Source: Actinomycetota bacterium
Lineage (GTDB): Bacteria; Actinomycetota; Actinomycetes; Nanopelagicales; Nanopelagicaceae
Length of the DNA: 6,492 bases
Assembly (NCBI GenBank): GCA_009705165.1
Contig: WLCU01000060.1
Location: forward strand, 1-6,492
Reading direction: 5' to 3'
Shown here in pieces: positions 1-6,492 of the stretch. The number at the start of each line of letters is the position of its first letter. The stretch's first letter is position 1. The translations under genes were made by a program, and so were the position numbers. The notes beneath the pieces were generated by a model. The model made no database searches and had not been told where the DNA came from. It worked only from the letters and a program-made list of their open reading frames with translations.

Positions 1-355
1 CTCTCCAACAATGGCGGCAATGGTTAAAGAAGGTGTACGTAACTTCTATATTAAGAATCCTGATGGAAGTTTTGGTGCAAACCCTGCAGCCGTTGCGCTC
101 ATCCACAAAGGTAATTCACCATCCACGGCCGAACAAGTACAAACTCGTGCATTGACAGCGTTGGCCGTTGAGGCGCGCATGATGCTCGATGAAGGAGTCG
201 TTGCCACTGCAGCTGAAATTGATCTATGTATGTTGATGGGCGCTGGCTGGCCAATGCATCTTGGCGGAATTCTTCCCTACTTAGATCGAGAAGGTATTAG
301 CGAGGCTGCTTGCGGTCAGCGTTTTCATCCGAAGGGAACTGCATCTCTTCCTTAA
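1..355 (+). CDS. fadB: 3-hydroxyacyl-CoA dehydrogenase / enoyl-CoA hydratase (fatty acid oxidation alpha subunit), C-terminal part; 5' end outside window
   Basis: The reading frame is open from the window edge (first full codon at base 2, reading S-P-T-M-A-A-M) to a TAA at 353-355, so only about 117 C-terminal residues are present and the ATG at 11 is probably internal. The family is the multifunctional beta-oxidation protein of the FadB/FadJ type, which hydrates enoyl-CoA and oxidises 3-hydroxyacyl-CoA with NAD+ in the cytoplasm. What is visible is the second helical 3-hydroxyacyl-CoA dehydrogenase C-terminal domain: ALAVEARMMLDEGVVAT, then EIDLCMLMGAGWP, then GGILPYLDR, then a closing GQRFHPKGTASLP. 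I recall this order and this ending from actinobacterial homologues, so the 3' end looks intact. The catalytic and NAD-binding parts lie upstream, outside the window. The gene converges on dxs and its last 59 bases overlap it. Actinobacterial members usually sit beside a thiolase (fadA), which cannot be checked here. FadB versus FadJ cannot be decided from this fragment. Confidence 0.9.
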   Translation, partial: SPTMAAMVKEGVRNFYIKNPDGSFGANPAAVALIHKGNSPSTAEQVQTRALTALAVEARMMLDEGVVATAAEIDLCMLMGAGWPMHLGGILPYLDREGISEAACGQRFHPKGTASLP

Positions 356-2222
356 GAGAGCTACTCCATTCAACAACACTGCGTGCGATATTTTGAGCTG
401 TAATTCCAATATCGCTCAAAATTTCGCCACGCTTTGAATGCTCAATAAACTCAAGTGGAACACCGATTGAGTGCAGCGGAATCAATACTCCAGCATCTCT
501 AAACATTTCAGAGATAGAACTTCCAATTCCGCCGTGACGGATTCCATCTTCAAGGACCACAACACTCTTGTATCGCTCGGCCATGCGAACTAGCGATTGT
601 GGCAAAGGTTTTACCCAGCGAGGATCTATAACCGTTACACCTACGCCTTCGCGATATGCAGATGAAGCTGCCTCAACAGCAATTGCCGCCATAGCTCCAA
701 CGCTAATTAATAAGACATCGGCACTTTCTCCGCGATATAAAACATCAATACCATCTCGGCGTTCAAATGCTGGAATATCTTCTTGGACCGCACCCTTTGG
801 GAAACGAACCATCGATGGTGCATCGTTAATGTCGATTGCTTCTCGGAGCAGCTCTTTTAATCTAGCCCCATCGCGCGGTGCGCTGACATGCATCGTTGGA
901 ACAATTCCAGTTAAAGCTAAATCCCAAATTCCATGGTGGGATGGACCATCATCACCTGTCACTCCCGAGCGATCTAAAACAAAGGTAACTCCTGCTTTGT
1001 GCAACGCCACATCGAGCAACATTTGATCAAAAGCGCGGTTTAGGAAAGTGGAATACACGGCCACGACTGGATGTAAACCAGTGAATGCAAGACCTGCCGC
1101 GCTAGTTACTGCATGTTGCTCGGCGATACCTACATCGATTGTGCGCTCTGGAAAGGCTGCTTGGAATTGATCTAATCCAGTAGGGCCCAACATTGCAGCC
1201 GTTATTGCCACGATATCTTCGCGCTTTTTACCGATTTCAACTAACTCTTGTGCGAAAACTTTTGTCCACGAGGTTGCACTCTTTGAAAGTGGTTCTCCGG
1301 TTTCAGGATCAATGACACCAACTGCGTGGAACTTCTCAGCTTCATCGGCAACTGCTGGCTTATGACCTTTACCCTTTTCGGTAATTGCGTGTACCAAAAT
1401 TGGAGCGCCGTATTCCTTTGCCTGATGTAATGCTTTTTCCATTGCAGCAATGTCATGCCCATCAATTGGTCCCATGTATTTAAGGCCAAGATCTTCAAAC
1501 ATTCCTTGCGGAGCAACAATATCTTTAATTCCCTTTTTCATTCCGTGCAGAGTTTCATAGATTGGAACACCTACAACTGGAGTCTTATGTAAAACCTCTT
1601 TGCCCCAGTCTAGAAACTTTTCATATCCGCTAGTTACTCGAAGCGTTGAAAGGTACGTTGCAACGCCACCAATTGTTGGAGAGTACGAACGGGTATTGTC
1701 ATTAACGACAATGACCAAGTTACGTTTTTGCTCAGGCGCAATATTGTTTAAAGCTTCCCAAGACATTCCGCCAGTTAATGCACCATCGCCCACAACGACA
1801 ACCACATGACGATCATTTTCTCCCTGAATCGAAAAGCCGCGCGAGATTCCATCTCCCCAGGAAAGCGCCGTTGATGCATGCGAATTTTCAATGACATCAT
1901 GTTCGCTTTCGCTGCGATTGGGATAGCCAGAAATTCCTCCGCGCTGGCGAAGTTGATCGAATGCGTCGGCTCGACCAGTCAAAATTTTATGTACATATGA
2001 CTGGTGACCAGTATCAAAGACAATGACATCTTTTGGGGATTCAAAGGTGCGATGTATTGCAAGGGTGAGTTCAACAACACCCAAATTTGGGCCAAGGTGA
2101 CCGCCAGTTTTAGAAACTTTTTCGATCAGTAAACTTCGAATCTGCGCACTGAGCTCAATTAACTGCTCGTGGGTGAGGTTAACCAAATCAGCAGGTGACT
2201 TGATGCGGCTCAACATAGGCAC
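297..2222 (-). CDS. dxs: 1-deoxy-D-xylulose-5-phosphate synthase (DXS)
   Basis: DXS joins pyruvate and glyceraldehyde 3-phosphate, using thiamine diphosphate, to make 1-deoxy-D-xylulose 5-phosphate, the entry step of the cytoplasmic MEP isoprenoid pathway (and a precursor for thiamine and pyridoxal in many bacteria). The 641-residue protein has the full transketolase-like layout. Visible motifs are GHLGPNLGVVEL (41-52), GHQSYVHKILTGR (72-84), the ThDP/Mg signature GDGALTGG...NN (145-160), NDN (174-176), DLGLKYMGPIDGHD (244-257), the pyrimidine-domain IAEQH with the expected catalytic Glu368, and DRSGVTGDDGPSHHG (417-431). The C-terminal transketolase domain runs from about 495 to 619. The first codon is GTG (2220-2222); an ATG two codons later (2214-2216) would give MLSRIKSPADL and is an equally good start. 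Neither has a clear Shine-Dalgarno sequence. The gene follows acnA by 12 bp and is probably cotranscribed with it. Residues 620-641 form a charged tail beyond the usual end of the fold, encoded almost entirely in the overlap with the convergent gene. Confidence 0.97.
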   Translation of the reverse strand: MPMLSRIKSPADLVNLTHEQLIELSAQIRSLLIEKVSKTGGHLGPNLGVVELTLAIHRTFESPKDVIVFDTGHQSYVHKILTGRADAFDQLRQRGGISGYPNRSESEHDVIENSHASTALSWGDGISRGFSIQGENDRHVVVVVGDGALTGGMSWEALNNIAPEQKRNLVIVVNDNTRSYSPTIGGVATYLSTLRVTSGYEKFLDWGKEVLHKTPVVGVPIYETLHGMKKGIKDIVAPQGMFEDLGLKYMGPIDGHDIAAMEKALHQAKEYGAPILVHAITEKGKGHKPAVADEAEKFHAVGVIDPETGEPLSKSATSWTKVFAQELVEIGKKREDIVAITAAMLGPTGLDQFQAAFPERTIDVGIAEQHAVTSAAGLAFTGLHPVVAVYSTFLNRAFDQMLLDVALHKAGVTFVLDRSGVTGDDGPSHHGIWDLALTGIVPTMHVSAPRDGARLKELLREAIDINDAPSMVRFPKGAVQEDIPAFERRDGIDVLYRGESADVLLISVGAMAAIAVEAASSAYREGVGVTVIDPRWVKPLPQSLVRMAERYKSVVVLEDGIRHGGIGSSISEMFRDAGVLIPLHSIGVPLEFIEHSKRGEILSDIGITAQNIARSVVEWSSSLKEEMQFPSDENADRKQPR

Positions 2223-2226
2223 AAGT

Positions 2227-2241
2227 TTAGGCGCTTAGGCG
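2227..2241. repeat. Short tandem repeat, TTAGGCG twice with an 8-bp period, at the acnA-dxs junction
   Basis: TTAGGCG occurs at 2227-2233 and again at 2235-2241, one base apart. On the minus strand this reads CGCCTAA twice; the upstream copy holds the last sense codon and the TAA stop of acnA, and the downstream copy lies in the gap just before the dxs start. It may be a small slippage duplication. A regulatory role is not supported. Confidence 0.6.
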
Positions 2242-4883
2242 TTTAAGAGCGAACGCAATACGTACTGCATGATTCCACCGTGGCGGTAATAATCAGCCTC
2301 ACCTGGAGTATCAATACGAACGCTTGCGACAAAGCTCTTATCCCCGGCCGTTACGGTCAGCTCCTTTGGAACTCCTCCGGTATTTAACGCAGTGATTCCG
2401 CTGATGGAAAATACCTCTTCGCCCGTAATCCCAAGTGATTGCGCATTTTCACCGTTTTTAAACTGCAATGGCAAAACACCCATTCCAATTAAATTAGATC
2501 GGTGGATGCGCTCAAAAGATTCAGCAATAACGGCGCGAACACCAAGTAGTGAAGTGCCCTTAGCGGCCCAGTCACGCGATGACCCAGATCCATATTCTTT
2601 ACCTGCCAAAATTACAAGCGGTGTTCCTTGGCTTTGATATGCAACGGAGGCATCATAAATTGTTGACTGCTCACCATTGCTTGCAAAGTTACGAGTAAAT
2701 CCACCTTCAACTCCATCAAGAAGAAGATTCTTCAATCGAATGTTTGCGAAAGTTCCACGAATCATTACTTCATGGTTGCCTCGGCGTGAACCATAAGAGT
2801 TAAAATCTTTGCGATCGATTCCATGATCTGCAAGATATTTACCTGCAGGCGAATCAACTTTGATATTTCCCGCAGGAGAGATGTGATCTGTAGTCACAGA
2901 ATCACCCAAAATCGCAAGCACTCGAGCATTTGCAATATCTACAACTGGAGTTGGTTGCTTTGGCATTGCATCAAAGTAGGGAGGCTTTCGAACGTAGGTA
3001 GATTTGGGATCCCATTCAAAAACATTGCCTGTTGGAGTTGCTAGCGACTTCCAACGATGGTCACCATCAAAGACCGATGCATAATCTTTTGTAAACATAG
3101 CTGAAGAGATTGATGATTCGATAACGCTTTGAATCTCGGCAGGAGTTGGCCAGATATCAGCTAAGAAAACATCAGATCCGTTTTGATCTTTTCCTAAGGA
3201 GTCCTTTTCGAAATCGTGATCCATCGTTCCAGCGATTGCATAAGCAACAACTAAGGGAGGCGATGCTAAGTAGTTCATCTTTACATCTGGGCTAATTCGA
3301 CCTTCAAAGTTGCGGTTACCCGACAAAACTGCAGTAACAGCTAAGTCGCCATCATTGACGGCTTTGCTTATCTCAACTGGAAGCGGGCCTGAGTTTCCGA
3401 TACAGGTCACACAGCCATAACCAACTAAGTTAAAGCCAAGGGCTTCCATGTATTTCGTTAAATCTGCGCGATCGTAGTAATCGGTAACGACTTTAGATCC
3501 TGGTGCTAACGTTGTTTTGACCCAAGGCTTGGATTTAAGCCCCTTTTCAACAGCCTTTTTAGCAAGTAATGCCGCACCAATCATTACTGAGGGATTTGAA
3601 GTGTTAGTACATGAAGTAATTGAAGCAATTACAACATCGCCATTCTTAACGCGAGTATTTCCAGCAGCTACATCACCTTTTTGAGTCTTATCTGAATAAT
3701 ACGAAGGCGCAATTTTCTCAAACGCTGCCTTTGAATCACTTAGTGAAATGCGATCTTGCGGACGTTTTGGTCCAGCAATGGAAGGTACGACAGTTGATAA
3801 ATCCAACTCCACCTGTTCAGAAAAACGTGGCTCAATTGATGGGTCATGCCACAAACCCTGTGTCTTGGCATATGACTCAACAAGTGCAACTTGTTCATCG
3901 GTGCGCCCAGTTAGTCGTAAATAACGTAAAGCTTCTTCATCAATTGGGAAAATCGCACAAGTTGAACCGTATTCCGGGCTCATATTTCCGATTGTGGTTC
4001 GGTTGGCCATAGGTACTGCTGTAACTCCCGGGCCATAGAACTCTACGAACTTTCCAACCACGCCGTGCTTGCGCAAAATTTCGGTAATTGTCAGTGCCAT
4101 ATCAGTTGCAGTTGTTCCAAGTGGAAGTTGGCCAGTTAATTTAAAACCAACTACGCGAGGAATTAACATTGAAACTGGCTGACCTAGAAGCGCCGCTTCG
4201 GCTTCAATTCCGCCCACTCCCCAACCAAGCACTCCAAGACCGTTGACCATTGTGGTGTGTGAATCTGTTCCAACGACAGTATCTGGATAAGCACGCAATA
4301 CGCCATTAACGGTACGTGTCATGACCACCCGTGCTAAATATTCAATATTTACCTGGTGAACAATTCCAGTTCCTGGTGGAACAACTTTGAACTCATCAAA
4401 GGCAGTCTGACCCCAACGCAAGAAGCGATATCGCTCTTGGTTACGTTCATATTCAATATCAGTATTTTTCTCAAAAGCATCTTTAGTACCGAAAACATCT
4501 GCGATAACTGAGTGATCAATAACTAATTCGGCAGGTGCAAGTGGATTAACTTTAGAAGCATCTCCACCAAGTTCTACAATTGCTTCGCGCATTGTCGCAA
4601 GATCAACTACACATGGAACGCCAGTAAAATCCTGCATCACTACGCGAGCTGGAGTAAATTGAATTTCAGTATCTGGCTCAGCAGCTGGATCCCAATTAGC
4701 TAAAGCCTTGATGTGCTCGGCTGTGATGTTTGCACCATCTTCGGTGCGAAGTAAGTTTTCTAGTAGGACTTTAAGCGAAAAAGGTAGGTTGGCAGCACCT
4801 TGTATTTTTGAGATATCAAAAATCTCATAACTCTTACCCGCAACTTCAAGGACCTTCTTTGCGTCGAAAGAGTTTTTACTCAT
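2235..4883 (-). CDS. acnA: Aconitate hydratase A (aconitase, AcnA/IRP1 type)
   Basis: Aconitase interconverts citrate and isocitrate through cis-aconitate in the TCA cycle, using a [4Fe-4S] cluster in the cytoplasm. The 882-residue protein is full length for the bacterial AcnA/IRP1 group. Visible motifs in order are [16 protein letters not shown] (81-96), [20 protein letters not shown] (205-224), the first cluster ligand in [11 protein letters not shown] (Cys425), the paired ligands in [12 protein letters not shown] (Cys491 and Cys494), the swivel-domain [13 protein letters not shown] (660-672), [13 protein letters not shown] (695-707), and the substrate-binding [14 protein letters not shown] (764-777). 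All three cluster cysteines are present, so it should be active. The ATG at 4881-4883 is preceded by AAGGGG at a good distance, which fixes the start. It lies 34 bp downstream of the RNA methyltransferase and 12 bp upstream of dxs on the same strand, so it is probably the middle gene of an operon. I see no AcnR-like palindrome ahead of it. Confidence 0.98.
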   Translation of the reverse strand: MSKNSFDAKKVLEVAGKSYEIFDISKIQGAANLPFSLKVLLENLLRTEDGANITAEHIKALANWDPAAEPDTEIQFTPARVVMQDFTGVPCVVDLATMREAIVELGGDASKVNPLAPAELVIDHSVIADVFGTKDAFEKNTDIEYERNQERYRFLRWGQTAFDEFKVVPPGTGIVHQVNIEYLARVVMTRTVNGVLRAYPDTVVGTDSHTTMVNGLGVLGWGVGGIEAEAALLGQPVSMLIPRVVGFKLTGQLPLGTTATDMALTITEILRKHGVVGKFVEFYGPGVTAVPMANRTTIGNMSPEYGSTCAIFPIDEEALRYLRLTGRTDEQVALVESYAKTQGLWHDPSIEPRFSEQVELDLSTVVPSIAGPKRPQDRISLSDSKAAFEKIAPSYYSDKTQKGDVAAGNTRVKNGDVVIASITSCTNTSNPSVMIGAALLAKKAVEKGLKSKPWVKTTLAPGSKVVTDYYDRADLTKYMEALGFNLVGYGCVTCIGNSGPLPVEISKAVNDGDLAVTAVLSGNRNFEGRISPDVKMNYLASPPLVVAYAIAGTMDHDFEKDSLGKDQNGSDVFLADIWPTPAEIQSVIESSISSAMFTKDYASVFDGDHRWKSLATPTGNVFEWDPKSTYVRKPPYFDAMPKQPTPVVDIANARVLAILGDSVTTDHISPAGNIKVDSPAGKYLADHGIDRKDFNSYGSRRGNHEVMIRGTFANIRLKNLLLDGVEGGFTRNFASNGEQSTIYDASVAYQSQGTPLVILAGKEYGSGSSRDWAAKGTSLLGVRAVIAESFERIHRSNLIGMGVLPLQFKNGENAQSLGITGEEVFSISGITALNTGGVPKELTVTAGDKSFVASVRIDTPGEADYYRHGGIMQYVLRSLLNA

Positions 4884-4888
4884 TATTT

Positions 4889-4894
4889 CCCCTT
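4889..4894 (-). promoter_or_regulatory. Ribosome binding site of acnA (AAGGGG)
   Basis: Read on the minus strand, AAGGGG is followed by five bases (AAATA) and then the ATG of acnA. This is a good Shine-Dalgarno match at normal spacing and the strongest one in the window. It supports the chosen aconitase start and suggests independent initiation rather than simple coupling to the methyltransferase stop 34 bp upstream. Confidence 0.7.
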
Positions 4895-4917
4895 ATTAAA
4901 TTCGCTTAATTGCAGCG

Positions 4918-6132
4918 TCAAGATACCTCAGTGGGCTCAAACAGTGCAACACATTCGATGTGATGTGTCATTGGGAAGAGATCAAAAGCCCGTAAATTCA
5001 CGAGTGAATAACCCACATTTGAAAAGTAACCAGTATCACGCGCTAGTGCAGCTGGGTCGCATGCCACATATACAACTCTGCGAGCTTTTAGCCGCGCAAT
5101 TTCATTAACCACGATTTTCCCTGCGCCATCTCGTGGTGGGTCAAGCACAACAATGTCTGCAGAACTAATGCGTGGCAGATGTTTCGCTACATCTCCAGTA
5201 ATTACATTAACTTGTGGATAGTTTTTAAAGTTTCGAACCGCATCACCAGTTGCGCTCTTGCTTCCTTCAATCAATTCTATTTTTCCAGTTTCACCTACAG
5301 AAATAATGAGTGCAGCAGCAAATAATCCAACGCCCCCGTAAAGATCTAAGACATGATCACCTATTTCAACTTTGGCAAACTCTTGAACTACGACGCTCAA
5401 TAGTTCTGGTGCTTTTTTATGTCCTTGCCAAAAAGAATCGTTACTCACTTCTAACACTGTGCTTAAGGTTTCTTCATGTAAAACAGCTGGGCCTTCACTA
5501 AGGCGAGCTCGTTCATCGCCACGAGTTGGGGCGAGCGAAATCGATCTTTCCCCCGTTGATGACGCGCTCACTTCAACGCGCATATCACCTTTCCAATTTT
5601 TTGCAGCTAGCTCTTGAAACTGCACTTCAGGAGCTGCAACTAAACAGTTACTAATTGGAATTACTTTATGACTTCTAGATCCAATGAAACCTAATTTTCC
5701 ATTTCTATCTGTACTGGCATTTATTCGAGTTCGCCACCCTAGGTGCGGCGCTACATCTTCAACTTCAACTTCAACATTTATTTTCGCAATTCGCGCAAAC
5801 TGTTCGGTAATAACTTCGGCCTTGAGCTTGAGTTGGCGCTCCGGAGCAATGTGCTGGAAATCGCAACCTCCACAACCTGATCGATGGGCGAATTCACAAG
5901 GTGTACTGACCCTGTCAGGTGATGGAGTTAGAACGTTGACAACATCGGCACGGTTAAACGAACTTCCCACAGAAGTAATTTCTATCTGGCACTTTTCGCC
6001 CGGGATTGCATGTCTAACAAAAATTACGCAACCTTCATGCCTGGCAATGAAATGTCCCCCGTGGGCGACCTTTTCTATTTCGACCTCAATAAGTTGCCCG
6101 ACGACCAGCGTTGTTTTTGGAGTTGTAGCCAC
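4918..6132 (-). CDS. TRAM-domain class I SAM-dependent RNA (uracil-5-)-methyltransferase, TrmA/RlmC/RlmD family
   Basis: The 404-residue protein belongs to the RNA m5U methyltransferases, which move a methyl group from S-adenosylmethionine to C5 of a uridine in tRNA or 23S rRNA. Residues about 9-67 form a TRAM RNA-binding domain (VGQLIEVEIEKVAHGGHFIA). A [4Fe-4S] site follows: Cys79, Cys87 and Cys90 in CEFAHRSGCGGC, with Cys163 in SNCLVA as the likely fourth ligand. The SAM-binding Rossmann part has VLDLYGGVGLF (261-271), Glu288 in ELIEG, and DPPRDGAG (331-338). The catalytic cysteine is Cys358 in VVYVACDPAALARD, and Glu394 in HHIECVALFE is the likely general base. All key residues are present. 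The start is GTG at 6130-6132, with AAGG eight bases upstream; the frame stays open further upstream but I see no in-frame ATG there. It heads the probable operon with acnA and dxs. The exact RNA target cannot be told from sequence, because tRNA U54 and 23S rRNA enzymes share these motifs. Confidence 0.93.
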   Translation of the reverse strand: MATTPKTTLVVGQLIEVEIEKVAHGGHFIARHEGCVIFVRHAIPGEKCQIEITSVGSSFNRADVVNVLTPSPDRVSTPCEFAHRSGCGGCDFQHIAPERQLKLKAEVITEQFARIAKINVEVEVEDVAPHLGWRTRINASTDRNGKLGFIGSRSHKVIPISNCLVAAPEVQFQELAAKNWKGDMRVEVSASSTGERSISLAPTRGDERARLSEGPAVLHEETLSTVLEVSNDSFWQGHKKAPELLSVVVQEFAKVEIGDHVLDLYGGVGLFAAALIISVGETGKIELIEGSKSATGDAVRNFKNYPQVNVITGDVAKHLPRISSADIVVLDPPRDGAGKIVVNEIARLKARRVVYVACDPAALARDTGYFSNVGYSLVNLRAFDLFPMTHHIECVALFEPTEVS

Positions 6133-6164
6133 GGAAGCAACCTTATGGGTGTAAGTTAATACAT
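6133..6164. promoter_or_regulatory. Divergent 32-bp intergenic promoter region between the RNA methyltransferase and trkA
   Basis: These 32 bases separate two divergent start codons, so they must hold or adjoin both promoters unless the promoters lie inside the genes. On the + strand TAAGTT (6152-6157) fits the TAnnnT form of a -10 element and ends seven bases before the trkA ATG, which would give a leaderless or nearly leaderless trkA mRNA. On the - strand TAACTT (6153-6158) also fits TAnnnT and would place transcription start near 6146, leaving a short leader that contains the AAGG ribosome site. The two hexamers overlap almost completely. I see no convincing -35 for either. The match to TAnnnT is weak evidence alone because the motif is common in AT-rich sequence. 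Confidence 0.35.
6141..6144 (-). promoter_or_regulatory. Ribosome binding site of the RNA methyltransferase (AAGG)
   Basis: On the minus strand AAGG stands eight bases ahead of the GTG at 6132. It is short but well spaced, and it supports the GTG start where no in-frame ATG is available. Confidence 0.5.
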
Positions 6165-6492
6165 ATGCACGTAGTCATCATGGGTTGCGGTCGAGTCGGA
6201 TCATCCCTAGCAATTGAACTTGAAGCAGCTGGCCATACCGTTGCAGTTATTGACCAAGCTCGTGAAGCTTTTCGCAGATTAGGCGCAGATTTTAAAGGTC
6301 GCACCGTAACCGGTGTGGGCTTTGACCGAGACACTTTGCGCGAAGCCGGAATTCAAGATGCCGATGCTTTTGCCGCAGTGAGCAATGGTGATAACTCAAA
6401 CATCCTTGCCGCCCGCGTAGCCCGCGAGACTTATGGAGTCCAAAACGTAGTAGCAAGAATTTATGATCCGGGTCGCGCAGAAATTTATCAAC
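6165..6492 (+). CDS. trkA: TrkA-family potassium uptake regulator, N-terminal Rossmann (RCK-N) domain; 3' end outside window
   Basis: The frame starts with the ATG at 6165-6167 and is open to the window edge, giving 109 residues that begin MHVVIMGCGRVGSSLA. TrkA/CeoB-type proteins are cytoplasmic NAD(H)-binding subunits that gate Trk/Ktr-type potassium transporters at the membrane. Visible features are the dinucleotide-binding GCGRVG (7-12) after the first beta strand, the acidic Asp30 at the end of the second strand (HTVAVIDQ), an REAFRRLG segment, the AVSNGDNSNILAARVAR helix region, and VVARIYDPGRAEIYQ near the edge. This is the regulatory RCK N-domain; the C-terminal RCK-C domain would follow outside the window. 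The alternative ATG at 6180 would remove the first beta strand, so 6165 is preferred. No good Shine-Dalgarno sequence is visible, consistent with leaderless translation. In other actinobacteria a second trkA paralogue often follows, which cannot be tested here. Confidence 0.93.
   Translation, partial: MHVVIMGCGRVGSSLAIELEAAGHTVAVIDQAREAFRRLGADFKGRTVTGVGFDRDTLREAGIQDADAFAAVSNGDNSNILAARVARETYGVQNVVARIYDPGRAEIYQ

Noticed and set aside
344..359. Hairpin TCTCTT-CCTT-AAGAGA at the stop codon of the fadB-like gene, considered as a terminator
   Set aside because: The six-pair stem is AT-rich and no run of T follows it on either strand, so it does not meet the usual form of an intrinsic terminator.
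568..1026. Open frame of 152 codons on the + strand inside dxs
   Set aside because: It is antisense to well-conserved DXS coding sequence, its translation shows no recognisable motifs, and it is rich in Ser/Thr/Arg as antisense frames commonly are.
4895..4910. Inverted repeat ATTAA-6-TTAAT between the methyltransferase and acnA, considered as an operator or AcnR site
   Set aside because: Five-base AT-only arms are expected by chance in an AT-rich spacer, and it does not resemble the CAGnAC...GTnCTG-like AcnR site as I recall it.
5684..6154. Open frame of 156 codons on the + strand inside the RNA methyltransferase
   Set aside because: It is antisense to the conserved TRAM and Fe-S regions, has no recognisable domain, and runs past the methyltransferase start into the small promoter region.
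6143..6334. Minus-strand open frame of 63 codons covering the start of trkA
   Set aside because: It is the antisense of the trkA Rossmann motif and has a low-complexity, arginine- and proline-rich translation. The + strand frame is clearly the real gene.
1..6492. Search for a novel system, mobile element, CRISPR array, tRNA or other RNA gene
   Set aside because: Every base outside about 80 intergenic positions belongs to a recognisable housekeeping gene. No terminal repeats, transposase, spaced direct repeats or cloverleaf-like segments were seen.

Overview
The window looks like an ordinary core-genome stretch of a streamlined actinobacterium. GC content is moderate, by eye in the mid-40s percent. 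The protein motifs are of actinobacterial type: the TrkA N-terminus MHVVIMGCGRVG, the GAGWPMHLGGILPYLDR segment of the 3-hydroxyacyl-CoA dehydrogenase, and a TRAM-domain RNA methyltransferase next to aconitase and dxs. Together with almost no intergenic DNA, this suggests a freshwater acI-type (Nanopelagicales) or similar small-genome actinobacterium. That placement is inferred from motifs and gene order recalled from memory, not from a database search.

Layout, left to right: (1) The 3' end of a fadB/fadJ-type 3-hydroxyacyl-CoA dehydrogenase on the + strand, ending at 355. (2) dxs on the - strand (297-2222), convergent with the first gene and overlapping it tail to tail by 59 bp. (3) acnA, aconitase, on the - strand (2235-4883). 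(4) A TRAM-domain, Fe-S-containing, TrmA/RlmD-type RNA 5-methyluridine methyltransferase on the - strand (4918-6132). (5) The 5' end of a trkA potassium-uptake regulator on the + strand (6165 to the window edge), divergent from the methyltransferase across only 32 bp.

The three minus-strand genes are separated by 34 bp and 12 bp, so they most likely form one operon, methyltransferase-acnA-dxs, read from a promoter near 6150-6160. Their roles are RNA modification, the citrate-to-isocitrate step of the TCA cycle, and the entry step of the MEP isoprenoid pathway. The products do not share a pathway, so the cluster is better read as conserved actinobacterial gene order than as one functional module.

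No RNA genes, mobile elements, CRISPR arrays, attachment sites or phage genes are visible, and no stretch above 35 bp lacks a gene. I found no new system here. The points worth a second look are small-scale: the overlapping gene ends with a dxs tail lying in antisense to its neighbour, the compact divergent promoter region, and a Shine-Dalgarno-poor dxs start beside an 8-bp tandem repeat.
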